From assembly GCA_001899765.1 (NCBI GenBank), contig MKWM01000015.1, forward strand, positions 21,320 through 85,319: a DNA stretch of 64,000 nt. The letters run 5' to 3'. Below are positions 31,946 to 41,544 of the stretch, piece by piece. The first letter of the stretch is position 1. Every line of letters starts with the position of its first letter. Origin of the DNA: Thiobacillus sp. 63-78. Lineage in GTDB: Bacteria; Pseudomonadota; Gammaproteobacteria; Burkholderiales; Thiobacillaceae. A program made the position numbers and the translations under genes. The notes beneath the pieces are model-generated. The model had not been told where the DNA came from. It worked only from the letters and a program-made list of their open reading frames with translations, and ran no database searches.

Positions 31946-32875
31946 CGCGACCGGGTCCGGGTCAAGCATTACAGCATTCGCACCGAGACGCAATATGTGC
32001 AGTGGATCCGGCGGTTCATCCTGTTTCACGGCAAGCGCCATCCGCGTGATCTTGGGGCGCCGGAGGTCGAGGCGTTTCTGACGCATCTTGCGGTGGAGGG
32101 CAATGTGGCGGCGGCGACGCAGAATCAGGCTTTGTCGGCGCTGCTTTTTCTGTACCGCGAGGTGCTGGGAATCGAGTTGCCCTGGCTCGACAAGCTGACG
32201 CGCGCGAAGCGCCCACAGCGCTTGCCGGTGGTGCTGACGCGCGACGAGGTGCGGGCGGTGCTGGGGAAGATGGACGGTGTTTACGGTCTGCTGGCGCGTC
32301 TGCTGTACGGTACGGGGATGCGCTTGATGGAGGTGATCCGCTTGCGGGTGAAGGATGTGGAGTTCACCCGCGGCGAGATCGTGGTGCGCGATGGCAAGGG
32401 GGCGAAGGATCGGGTGACCATGCTGCCCGAATCGGTCAAGGCCGATTTGCGGGCTCATCTGGCGCGGCGGCGCGATCTGTTCGAGCAGGACAGGCGGGTG
32501 GGCAAGGCCGCGGTTTATCTGCCGGATGCACTGGCACACAAATACCCGAACGCATCGACGGAGTGGGGCTGGCAGTATGTGTTTCCCTCGGGCAGCTATT
32601 CGATCGATCCGCGCAGCGGCGAGGAGCGCCGGCATCATCTCGACGAAAAGCTGCTGCAGCGCGCGATGAAACGGGCGGTGCAGGCGGCGGACCTGGCCAA
32701 ACCGGCGACGCCGCATACGCTGCGGCATTCGTTCGCCACGCATCTGCTGGAGCGCGGGCAGGACATTCGCACGATTCAGGAACTGCTGGGCCACAAGGAT
32801 GTGGCGACGACGATGATTTACACGCATGTATTGAACAAGGGCGGGCATGGGGTGTTGAGCCCGCTGGATATGTGA
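31943..32875 (+). CDS. intI: Integron integrase IntI (tyrosine recombinase)
   Basis: The uninterrupted part begins at a GTG (31943) and encodes 310 residues. The catalytic set is visible: Arg in [13 protein letters not shown]-x-x-R in [12 protein letters not shown], His in [10 protein letters not shown] and Tyr in MIYTHV. The integron-specific insert is present ([18 protein letters not shown], then [11 protein letters not shown]), which separates IntI from XerC/D and phage integrases. It would recombine attC and attI sites. The natural start at 31897 is out of frame by one base, so the gene is either weakly expressed from the GTG, phase-variable, or inactivated. It reads away from the cassettes, as expected. 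Confidence 0.93.
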   Translation: MRDRVRVKHYSIRTETQYVQWIRRFILFHGKRHPRDLGAPEVEAFLTHLAVEGNVAAATQNQALSALLFLYREVLGIELPWLDKLTRAKRPQRLPVVLTRDEVRAVLGKMDGVYGLLARLLYGTGMRLMEVIRLRVKDVEFTRGEIVVRDGKGAKDRVTMLPESVKADLRAHLARRRDLFEQDRRVGKAAVYLPDALAHKYPNASTEWGWQYVFPSGSYSIDPRSGEERRHHLDEKLLQRAMKRAVQAADLAKPATPHTLRHSFATHLLERGQDIRTIQELLGHKDVATTMIYTHVLNKGGHGVLSPLDM

Positions 32876-32890
32876 ACCGGTGTTTTCAGA

Positions 32891-33286
32891 TCAGACGGTT
32901 TTCACCTTGTATTTGACGCCCTTGTGGCCTTTCAGGTCGGCATCCTGCGTCCACAGGGTGGCCTGGCACGCCCGGGCGGTGAGCAGAATAATGCTGTCGG
33001 CCATGGGAAGTTGGTGTTTGGCCGAGTAAAGCGCGGCAGCCAGCGCGGTGTCGGCATTGAGGCCAACGATTTCGCCCCGTGCCATGAAGTCGGCTGCCTG
33101 GTGGGCTGCCGGTTCGCCACGCAATAGCGCGACACGCTTGCAGACCTCGAAGACGGAAAGGCTGGGCACGATGAGGGATTCCGTGGCTTCGAGAATGGGA
33201 GCGAAGAAATCGGCATTGCTGCCGTTGGCGAAATATTCCAGCCAGCCGCAGGAATCGACCACGTTTATGCCCTTTGGGGCATTCAT
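32891..33286 (-). CDS. vapC: VapC-type PIN-domain toxin
   Basis: This 131-residue protein has PIN acidic residues in NVVDSCGWLEYFANG, then VFEVCKRVALLRGE, and LPMADSIILLTARACQATLWTQDADLKG in overlapping parts. VapC cleaves specific RNAs. Its start overlaps the vapB stop by 4 bases. It is outside the cassette array, just beyond intI, in the chromosomal platform. Confidence 0.9.
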   Translation of the reverse strand: MNAPKGINVVDSCGWLEYFANGSNADFFAPILEATESLIVPSLSVFEVCKRVALLRGEPAAHQAADFMARGEIVGLNADTALAAALYSAKHQLPMADSIILLTARACQATLWTQDADLKGHKGVKYKVKTV

Positions 33287-33489
33287 ACGCGGTCGTCCTC
33301 GCGCTCGATATGGGTATCGATCCCAGGCAGAAAACCGCGCGCGGCGGTGATAGGCTGCTCGGGAATCAGCTCGATGTGGTCGCCCTGGATGCGCGCCCTG
33401 AGTTTCTGGCCGGGCTGGAGGTTGAGCTGACGGCGCAGGTCGCGTGGGATGACGACTTGAAATTTGGGGGAGACGGTGATCGTTGTCAT
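33283..33489 (-). CDS. vapB: VapB-type AbrB/SpoVT antitoxin
   Basis: This 68-residue protein begins MTTITVSPKFQVVIPRDLRR, a swapped-hairpin AbrB DNA-binding domain, followed by a tail that binds VapC. It autoregulates the pair. The longer open frame on the same strand is a shadow of tadA. Confidence 0.92.
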   Translation of the reverse strand: MTTITVSPKFQVVIPRDLRRQLNLQPGQKLRARIQGDHIELIPEQPITAARGFLPGIDTHIEREDDRV

Positions 33490-33525
33490 GCAATACTCCT
33501 TTCGTATGACGTTACAATATCGTAA

Positions 33526-34511
<986 letters not shown>

Positions 34512-34540
34512 GGTGGGTGGCCTGTGAGAACCGTTGCGCC

Positions 34541-34746
34541 GTTCGTGGTGAGCCCTTCGATGAACTCAGGACAGGCTTGTCGAACCACCTTGGTCATGAC
34601 CGGGGAGAGCGTGTAGTCAGCCCTTCGACAGGCTCAGGGCGAACGGATTGGGGGTTAGGGTACTCGTTGAGTTGCTGCTTGGTGCTGGCCGTTGTCCCGT
34701 TCGTGGTGAGCCCTTCGATGAACTCAGGACAGGCTTGTCGAACCAC
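34541..34746. repeat. REP-like repeats upstream of the GIY-YIG gene's 3' end
   Basis: A 48-base sequence (GTTCGTGGTGAGCCCTTCGA onward) occurs twice without change, at 34541-34588 and 34699-34746. A related shorter copy, CCCTTCGACAGGCTCAGGGC plus GAACGG, lies at 34621-34646. The family consensus CTTCGACAxGCTCAGxGCGAACGG is a widespread betaproteobacterial palindromic repeat. No gene occupies this 250-base gap. Confidence 0.85.
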
Positions 34747-34759
34747 ATTTTGGCAACCC

Positions 34760-35053
34760 TCAAATCTCTTTCTTGGATCTGTTATTGGACAGCCTTGTAA
34801 TCTCGTCCCAGTCGCCGCATATCAATGCTTCCTTCTTGGCCCGGCTCCAACCTTTGATCTGCCGTTCGAAACTCAAGGCTTCAATTCGCGTTGAACATGC
34901 CTGGCTCCAGACCAGCTCAACCGGCAACCGCGTCGCAGTGTAGCCGCTGCACGTCCCTGTCACGTGTTCGCCGACTCGCCTGTCGAGATCATCCGTATGG
35001 CCTGCATAGTACGAGCCATCCGCGCAGTGCAGCAGATATACCCAGAATCCCAC
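34760..35053 (-). CDS. GIY-YIG family nuclease-like protein
   Basis: This 97-residue single-domain protein begins MGFWVYLLHCADGSYYAGHT, where VYLL and YYAGHT are the GIY-YIG equivalents, followed by RVGEH and FERQIKGWSRAKKEALI. Such small proteins are UvrC-like endonuclease domains of unknown role. Copies of one palindromic repeat family flank it on both sides (34541-34746 and 35081-35110), suggesting a functional or mobile link. Confidence 0.9.
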   Translation of the reverse strand: MGFWVYLLHCADGSYYAGHTDDLDRRVGEHVTGTCSGYTATRLPVELVWSQACSTRIEALSFERQIKGWSRAKKEALICGDWDEITRLSNNRSKKEI

Positions 35054-35080
35054 GATCTTTCCTCCGGGCGATCTTTCAAG

Positions 35081-35110
35081 CCCGTTCGGGCTGAGCTTGT
35101 CGAAGCCCGG
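35081..35110. repeat. REP-like repeat at the 5' side of the GIY-YIG gene
   Basis: CCCGTTCGGGCTGAGCTTGT followed by CGAAGCCCGG belongs to the same family as the repeats at 34541-34746. It lies about 30 bases upstream of the GIY-YIG start codon. Confidence 0.75.
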
Positions 35111-35117
35111 CCTCCCC

Positions 35118-35456
35118 TCAAAGTGGCATCGGCTTGCCGTCGTTCAGATTGAGCCAGCCCTTGGCGATACGGTAGATGAACCAGATGCCGGCGACGCCGA
35201 GCACCAGCCAGCCGATCAGGATGATCCAGGTGAGGGCACCGAGGACGAACCACCCCACGCTCCACCAGAAGGTGCGGATCTGCCAGCGGAAGTGGCTTTC
35301 CATCCAGGTGCCCCGTGCGTCGTCGAGCTTGATGTAGTTCAGCACGATGGCGACGATGGCGGTGACGCCGGAAAACAGCGACAGCGCATACAACGCATAC
35401 GTCACGGTGTTCAGGGTTTTGAGGCTGGCGAGCTTGTCGTCGGTCGCGGTATCCAT
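35118..35456 (-). CDS. DUF4870-like membrane protein
   Basis: This 112-residue protein has three hydrophobic segments (about 19-40, 63-80, 82-100). The pattern NTVTYALYALSLFSG near the start and HFRWQIRTFWWS in the middle is typical of the DUF4870 family, small membrane proteins of unknown role. Its start overlaps the last base of the M48 peptidase gene. Confidence 0.75.
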   Translation of the reverse strand: MDTATDDKLASLKTLNTVTYALYALSLFSGVTAIVAIVLNYIKLDDARGTWMESHFRWQIRTFWWSVGWFVLGALTWIILIGWLVLGVAGIWFIYRIAKGWLNLNDGKPMPL

Positions 35457-36232
35457 CAGTTACGCGCTTTCTCGTAGATCGGCATCATTTTCGGTACCAG
35501 CGCGTTCAGCGCCTGCATGCGGTTGGCGGGCGAGGGATGGGTGCTGAGGAACTGCGGCGGGCCGTTGCCGCTGGCCTGGCCCATTTTTTCCCACAGGCTG
35601 ATGGCGGCATGCGGATCGTAGCCGGCGCGGGCGGCGAGTTCGATGCCGTAGCGGTCGGCCTCGGACTCGCTTTCGCGGCTGTTGGGGAGGGTCAGCGCAA
35701 GGTCGGCCACCGGCGACAGCACGGTGAGATCCTGCCCGACGAGGATGGAGCCGAGCTGCAGTCCGCTCTGCTGGGCCATGGCGCGCGACATGCGCTCGCG
35801 GCCATGGCCCAGCAGGGCGTGCGAGATTTCATGCCCCATGATCTGGGCGATTTCGTCATCGCTCAATTTCAGCTTTTCGATAATGCCGGTGTAGATCGCC
35901 ATCTTGCCGCCAGGCATGCACCAGGCGTTGAGCGTGGGTTCGTCGATCACCGCAACCGACCATTTCCAGTCACGGCTGGGCGGGTACATGTTGCCGGCCT
36001 GTACGATCAGGCGATCGGTGATGCGCTTGACGCGGTTGTTCAGCGCTGCGTTGCTGCTGAGCTTGCCATTCTTTCGTGCTTCACTCAGCGTTTGGGCATA
36101 GGCCTGGGCTGACGAAGACTGCGCCTGTTCTTCGGATACCAGCACCAGTTGCTTGCGGCCGGACACCGGGTTGGTCTGGCAGCCCGCGAGCGTGACGGCG
36201 AGCAGCGCTGAAACGACGAGTGTGCTTTTCAT
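35456..36232 (-). CDS. M48-family zinc metalloprotease lipoprotein
   Basis: This 258-residue protein has a lipobox (LAGC, Cys18), so it is anchored in an envelope membrane. The gluzincin motif HEISH (134-138) and the third ligand in ESEADRYG mark an M48C peptidase related to LoiP/YcaL. It likely degrades misfolded envelope proteins. Not obviously co-regulated with dapD, which lies 19 bases upstream. Confidence 0.9.
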   Translation of the reverse strand: MKSTLVVSALLAVTLAGCQTNPVSGRKQLVLVSEEQAQSSSAQAYAQTLSEARKNGKLSSNAALNNRVKRITDRLIVQAGNMYPPSRDWKWSVAVIDEPTLNAWCMPGGKMAIYTGIIEKLKLSDDEIAQIMGHEISHALLGHGRERMSRAMAQQSGLQLGSILVGQDLTVLSPVADLALTLPNSRESESEADRYGIELAARAGYDPHAAISLWEKMGQASGNGPPQFLSTHPSPANRMQALNALVPKMMPIYEKARN

Positions 36233-36251
36233 GGGGTACCTTTTCCGTTGC

Positions 36252-37076
<825 letters not shown>

Positions 37077-37132
37077 GATGGATCCCTGTGATGGAAGGTT
37101 GAATGAAAGGAACGAATGATGGAGCGGTGGGG

Positions 37133-38329
37133 TCAGGCGACCTCGCCGACGAAAGCGGCCATGCGCCGGGCGGCTTCGACGCAGGCTTCCAGGCTGTCGA
37201 CCAGTGCGATGCGGACGAAACCCTTGCCGGGGTTGACGTTGGCGGCATCGCGCGCGAGATAGCTGCCGGGCAGAACGGTCACGTGCTGTGTTTCGTACAG
37301 GCCGCGCGCGAATGAGGTATCGTCGCCGCCGGGTACCCGTGCCCACAGATAGAAGGCCGCGTCGGGCGTGTCGAAAGCCAGCACGTCCTTGAGCAGCGGC
37401 ATTACGGCGGCGAATTTCTCCGCGTACTGGCGGCGGTTTTCGATCACGTGCGCCTCGTCGTTCCAGGCGGCGATGCTGGCGGCCTGCACCGCCGGATTCA
37501 TTGCGCTGCCGTGATAGGTGCGATAGAGCAGGAATTTCTTCATGATGGCGGCGTCGCCCGCCACCATGCCCGAGCGCAGGCCGGGCACGTTGGAGCGTTT
37601 CGACAGCGAGTTGAATACGACGAGATTCTGGAAGCCGCGCCCGAGTTGCTGCGCGGCGGTGAGCGCGCCGAGCGGCGGCCGGTCTTCCTCGAAATAGATT
37701 TCCGAATAACACTCGTCAGCCGCGATCGCGAAACCGTGCCGGTCGGACAATTCGAACAGCCGTTTCCATTCGTCCGGCGACATCACCTTGCCGGAGGGAT
37801 TGCCCGGCGAGCATACGTAGACCAGACTGATGCTTTCCCACAGATCCTCCGGCACCCGCGACCAGTCCATGCGGAAGCCGTTTTCGGGCAGTGTGTTGAG
37901 GAAAAAGGGACGGGCGCCGGCCAGCAGGGCCGCGCCTTCGTAGATCTGGTAGAACGGGTTCGGCGAGATGACCGTGCGCCGGCCGTGACGGCTGGAATCG
38001 ACGCCGGCCTGGGCGAAGGCGAACAACGCCTCTCTGGAACCGTTGACCGGCAGTACCTCGGTCGCCGGATCGAGTTTCACGCCGTAGCGACGTGTCGCCC
38101 AGGCGGCAATGGCTTCCCGCAGTGCATCCGAACCCTGAGTGATGGGATAATTCGCCAGCCCGCCGAGTCCGGCGATCAAGGCATCCTGGATGAATCGAGG
38201 CGTCGGATGCCGGGGCTCGCCGATCGACAGGTTGATCGGTGCAAGGCCGGGATTCGGCGTCACCCCGGCGAAAAGCTCGCGCAGTTTCTGGAATGGATAC
38301 GGATGAAGTTGATCAAGGCGCGGATTCAT
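37133..38329 (-). CDS. dapC: DapC, succinyldiaminopimelate transaminase
   Basis: This 398-residue class I aminotransferase has [14 protein letters not shown] near the N-terminus, PGNPSGKV, and the PLP lysine K244 in [15 protein letters not shown]. The sequence type and position just before dapD identify it as the beta/gammaproteobacterial DapC rather than a general AspC. It makes N-succinyl-LL-diaminopimelate for lysine and peptidoglycan. Confidence 0.94.
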   Translation of the reverse strand: MNPRLDQLHPYPFQKLRELFAGVTPNPGLAPINLSIGEPRHPTPRFIQDALIAGLGGLANYPITQGSDALREAIAAWATRRYGVKLDPATEVLPVNGSREALFAFAQAGVDSSRHGRRTVISPNPFYQIYEGAALLAGARPFFLNTLPENGFRMDWSRVPEDLWESISLVYVCSPGNPSGKVMSPDEWKRLFELSDRHGFAIAADECYSEIYFEEDRPPLGALTAAQQLGRGFQNLVVFNSLSKRSNVPGLRSGMVAGDAAIMKKFLLYRTYHGSAMNPAVQAASIAAWNDEAHVIENRRQYAEKFAAVMPLLKDVLAFDTPDAAFYLWARVPGGDDTSFARGLYETQHVTVLPGSYLARDAANVNPGKGFVRIALVDSLEACVEAARRMAAFVGEVA

Positions 38330-38370
38330 GGCAGTACGGGATTTGACTCAGCCACCCATTATAAAGCCCC

Positions 38371-39273
38371 ATGTCGTCGATTTCCTTGCAGCGCACGCTT
38401 GCCGTCGGCAGTCTGACCTACGCCGCCACCCTGTGGGGGCTGGTGTGGTATCCCTATCGTCTGCTGGGCGAGGCGGGCGTGGGGGGCATTGCATCGAGCT
38501 TCTTCACCTACGCAACGCCTCTTTTGCTGATGGGCTGGCTGCATGGCCGCGTATTGCGCGAGGCGCGCGGTCACTGGCTGTGGCTTGCCGCGCTCGGCAT
38601 CGCGGCGGGCTGGACCAATCTGGCCTACGTGCTGGCGGTGCTCGAAGGCGAGGTCGTGCGTGTCCTGCTGCTGTTTTATCTGTCGCCTTTATGGACGGTG
38701 CTGTTCTCCCGCCTGCTGTTGCACGAGAAGCTCAACCGGGCTGGCTGGGCGGTGATGGCGCTGGCCGCGGGCGGCGCGCTGGCCATGCTGTGGCAGCCCG
38801 GCGAGTGGCCGCTGCCGGCCAGCCGCGCCGAATGGCTGGGCCTGTCGGCAGGGGTGATGTTTGCGGCGAATAACGTGATCAGCCGCCATCTCCAGGGCGT
38901 TGCCGAAGGCGCCAAGGCGGTGTCGGTGTGGGTGGGCGTCGCGCTGCTGACCGTGATCGGCCTGACCCTCAAGCCGGCCGAACTGGGATTCATCGCGCAG
39001 GCCTCGCCCGTCACCTGGCTGCTGCTGGCCGGAGTGGGCATTGCCATCGGCAGCATGACTTACGCCGTGCAGTATGGCCTGGCGCGCGTGCCGGCCAACC
39101 AGGCCATCGTCATCTTCCTGTTCGAACTGGTGGTCGCGGCCGTCGCGTCCTATTTCCTGTCGGACGAGCGCATGGGCGGGCAGGAATGGGCGGGCGCCGT
39201 CATGATCATCACCGCCAGCCTGTTTTCCGGGCACATGGAAAACGATCCAGCGAAAGAGCGCCCTCATGTCTGA
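38371..39273 (+). CDS. EamA-family (DMT) permease
   Basis: This 300-residue membrane protein has ten helices in two EamA repeats (TLWGLVWYPYRLLGEAGVGG in the first, GVMFAANNVISRHLQG in the second). It is a drug/metabolite transporter of unknown substrate. It diverges from dapC with 41 bases between starts and overlaps the next gene by 8 bases. Confidence 0.9.
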   Translation: MSSISLQRTLAVGSLTYAATLWGLVWYPYRLLGEAGVGGIASSFFTYATPLLLMGWLHGRVLREARGHWLWLAALGIAAGWTNLAYVLAVLEGEVVRVLLLFYLSPLWTVLFSRLLLHEKLNRAGWAVMALAAGGALAMLWQPGEWPLPASRAEWLGLSAGVMFAANNVISRHLQGVAEGAKAVSVWVGVALLTVIGLTLKPAELGFIAQASPVTWLLLAGVGIAIGSMTYAVQYGLARVPANQAIVIFLFELVVAAVASYFLSDERMGGQEWAGAVMIITASLFSGHMENDPAKERPHV

Positions 39274-39661
39274 CGGATATCCGCCCGTGCGCGTCACGGC
39301 CCTGCTGCATGCCGGCCTGCTGGTATCGGATCTCGCGCGTGCGAAGACCTTCTACGAATCGGTGCTGGGACTGAGACCGTATCCTCATCGCCCCGCCTTG
39401 CCTTATCCCGGCGAGTGGTACGACCTCGGCGACAGCCAGCAACTGCACCTGATGCAGTTGCCCGATCCCGATGCCGAATCGGTGCGCCCCGGACACGGCG
39501 GCCGCGACCGCCACATCGCGCTGGGCGTGAAAGACATGGCTGCGCTGAAAAGCCGTCTTGACGCGGCCGGGATCCCGTACACGGCAAGCAGATCGGGGCG
39601 ACCGGCGCTGTTCTGCCGTGACCCGGATATGAATACGCTGGAGTTCGTCGAAGTCCCTTGA
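39266..39661 (+). CDS. VOC-family (glyoxalase/bleomycin resistance-like) protein
   Basis: This 131-residue protein begins VTALLHAGLLVSDLARAKTF and has metal-ligand positions HAG, HLMQLP, RHIALGV and the C-terminal NTLEFVEVP of the vicinal oxygen chelate fold. It likely acts as a small dioxygenase or lyase; the substrate is unknown. It is translationally coupled to the EamA permease. Confidence 0.88.
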   Translation: MSDGYPPVRVTALLHAGLLVSDLARAKTFYESVLGLRPYPHRPALPYPGEWYDLGDSQQLHLMQLPDPDAESVRPGHGGRDRHIALGVKDMAALKSRLDAAGIPYTASRSGRPALFCRDPDMNTLEFVEVP

Positions 39662-39776
39662 TCCAGGATCGATCCGCCAGATTGCTGCGGCAAGCCCGCA
39701 AGGAGCGTTCTATTTCGCGGTCGAGATCAGCCGTAAACGGGCCTGATGGCGCGGGTCGGGAGAGACGGGACCGGAT

Positions 39777-41036
39777 TTACGCGAAAAGCGACTGACCATC
39801 ACGCGCCAGCAGCGCGGCACCGTAGGCGGCTTCGGTGTGGGCGGCGCGGCTCACCGGCACGCCGAGCAGGCGCTGGCGGATGCGTGTCCAGGCAGGATTC
39901 CGCGCGCCGCCGCCAGCGGTCTCGACGCGGCTCACGGGGGTGGCGCCCAGATCGGCCAGCAGGCCGTAGCCGCGCGCCTCGATGCGCGCCAGGCTTTCCA
40001 GCAGGCCGTGCAGGAATTCCGCATCGTCGGCCGGCCGCGGCGCCAGGCGGGGCGCCAGCAGGGGATCGTTGACCGGGAAGCGCTCGCCGGCGCGCAGCAG
40101 CGGCAGATAGTCGTGCGGGCTGGCCACATTCGGGTCGATTTTTCCGCTCAGCTCGGCGAGTGTGCGGTCGTCGAAGAATTGCCGCAGCACCGCCCCGCCG
40201 GCGTTCGATGCGCCACCCGCCAGCCAGCGACTGCCGTACCAGTGGCTGTAGATGCCATGTTCGGTCGATTCCACCATGGTGTCGGAAAGCAGCTTCAGGA
40301 CCAGGGTGCTGCCGAGCGAGGTGACCGCTTCGCCGCTCTGGGTCACGCCGGCGGCAAGGAACGCCGCGATGGAATCGGTGGTGCCTGCGTGCACCATGCA
40401 GCCGGGATTGATCCCGAGGTAGCGTGCGCGCGGGCGCGACACGGTGGCGAGCCGGGCCCCGGGAGGCATCGGCACCGGCAGGTAGTCGGCATCGATCAGG
40501 TATTCGACCCAGGCCGGCCATTTCAGCTCGTCGAGGTCGAGACCCATTTTCAGCGCATTGTGATAGTCGGTCATGCCCACCCGATCGGTCAGCAGGCCCG
40601 ACAGCCAGTCGGCCTGGTTGAGATAAAGCCGCGCACCGGTGAGGCCGAGGCGCTTCTTCAGCCATAGTGTCTTGGCCAGCCCGGAGGTGACAGCGGCGGC
40701 AGGATGGCCGGGGACGGCGGTTCTTGCGATCAGCGCGGCTTCGTCGACCGCGCGATCGTCGTGGTACAGAAGCGGCGGATGACGTGGGTAGAGTTCCTCG
40801 TCGCAGGCCACCACGGTGCCGGAGGTGCCATCGAGCGCGAGGTCCGATAGCTGGGTGCGGATGGGCGACGGCAGCGAGGCGAGCAGATCCCACAATGCCT
40901 CGCGCCAGATGCCGGCGCGTTCGTATTCCCGCAGCGTGCCGAAGTCGCGCGCATCCTCGATCAGGATGCTTCCTCCAATGTCGATGACGCAGCTGCGTGC
41001 GCCCGAGGTTCCGAAATCAATACCCAGAAAATACAA
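39777..41036 (-). CDS. FGGY-family carbohydrate kinase (D-ribulose kinase-like)
   Basis: This 419-residue kinase has the ATPase-fold openings LGIDFGTSGARSCVID and ALDGTSGTVVACD, then the FGGY C-terminal signature ETAGGGARNPAWTRIRQRLL. The short length and missing canonical middle insert are like plant/cyanobacterial D-ribulose kinases rather than AraB or XylB. It may salvage free D-ribulose to ribulose 5-phosphate. It follows queF by 4 bases, so the two share a transcript, though no metabolic link is evident. Confidence 0.85.
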   Translation of the reverse strand: MYFLGIDFGTSGARSCVIDIGGSILIEDARDFGTLREYERAGIWREALWDLLASLPSPIRTQLSDLALDGTSGTVVACDEELYPRHPPLLYHDDRAVDEAALIARTAVPGHPAAAVTSGLAKTLWLKKRLGLTGARLYLNQADWLSGLLTDRVGMTDYHNALKMGLDLDELKWPAWVEYLIDADYLPVPMPPGARLATVSRPRARYLGINPGCMVHAGTTDSIAAFLAAGVTQSGEAVTSLGSTLVLKLLSDTMVESTEHGIYSHWYGSRWLAGGASNAGGAVLRQFFDDRTLAELSGKIDPNVASPHDYLPLLRAGERFPVNDPLLAPRLAPRPADDAEFLHGLLESLARIEARGYGLLADLGATPVSRVETAGGGARNPAWTRIRQRLLGVPVSRAAHTEAAYGAALLARDGQSLFA

Positions 41037-41040
41037 TGGA

Positions 41041-41487
41041 TTATCCGCGTGTATTCGACTGATGATCGAAGCTGCTGAGCTCGACGCGCGGGGTGGGTTG
41101 CCAGCCCTTCTTGCGGTGTTCGGCGACCACGTTGGTGAAGATGCCGCCGCGCACGTAGAATTTGGCGGTCAGCCGCATGAAGCGCGGCTTCGTCGCTTTG
41201 ACCAGATCATCGAGTATCCGGTTGGTCACCGCCTCATGGAAATGGCCCTCCTCACGGAAGCTCCACATGTAGAGCTTCAGGCTCTTGAGTTCGACGCAAG
41301 TTTTGTCGGGAATGTAGTCAAGCATGATCGTGGCGAAATCGGGCTGCCCGGTTTTGGGGCAAAGACACGTAAATTCAGGGACTTCCATATGAATGTGAAA
41401 GTCACGATCAACTTTCGGGTTGGGGAAGGTTTCCAGGATTCTGGCGGGCGTGGAGGGCATAAAGGGCTCGGTGTAGAATGACGGCAT
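41041..41487 (-). CDS. queF: QueF, NADPH-dependent preQ0 reductase
   Basis: This 148-residue short-form QueF reduces 7-cyano-7-deazaguanine to preQ1 for queuosine. The nucleophile Cys43 and Asp50 sit in [20 protein letters not shown], seven residues apart as expected. The substrate-binding segment is [21 protein letters not shown] chose the start at 41487; a longer frame to 41532 would cover the leader hairpin. Confidence 0.95.
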   Translation of the reverse strand: MPSFYTEPFMPSTPARILETFPNPKVDRDFHIHMEVPEFTCLCPKTGQPDFATIMLDYIPDKTCVELKSLKLYMWSFREEGHFHEAVTNRILDDLVKATKPRFMRLTAKFYVRGGIFTNVVAEHRKKGWQPTPRVELSSFDHQSNTRG

Positions 41488-41507
41488 AAAAACGCTCCCG
41501 GAGAGCG
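41488..41507 (-). promoter_or_regulatory. Hairpin with T-run abutting the queF start
   Basis: On the minus strand CGCTC-TCCGG-GAGCG is followed by TTTTT and then the queF ATG. The likely ribosome site (GGGAG) is inside the stem. It resembles a small intrinsic-terminator or ribosome-site-masking hairpin. A TATAAT-like -10 (TTATAATG) lies about 20 bases further upstream. Confidence 0.4.
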
Positions 41508-41544
41508 CCGGAGACATCATTATAAAAGCCAAGGTTCCACTGTC

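Noticed and set aside
20000..32000. CRISPR array
   Set aside because: The repeated units are attC sites of differing sequence and spacing around genes, not short identical repeats with spacers. No cas gene is seen.
31943..32875. XerC/D or phage integrase
   Set aside because: The HKYPNAS...WQYVFPS insert and neighbouring attI/attC sites are specific to integron integrases.
41488..41544. preQ1 riboswitch before queF
   Set aside because: The short gap lacks the H-type pseudoknot pattern and A-rich tail of preQ1 aptamers.
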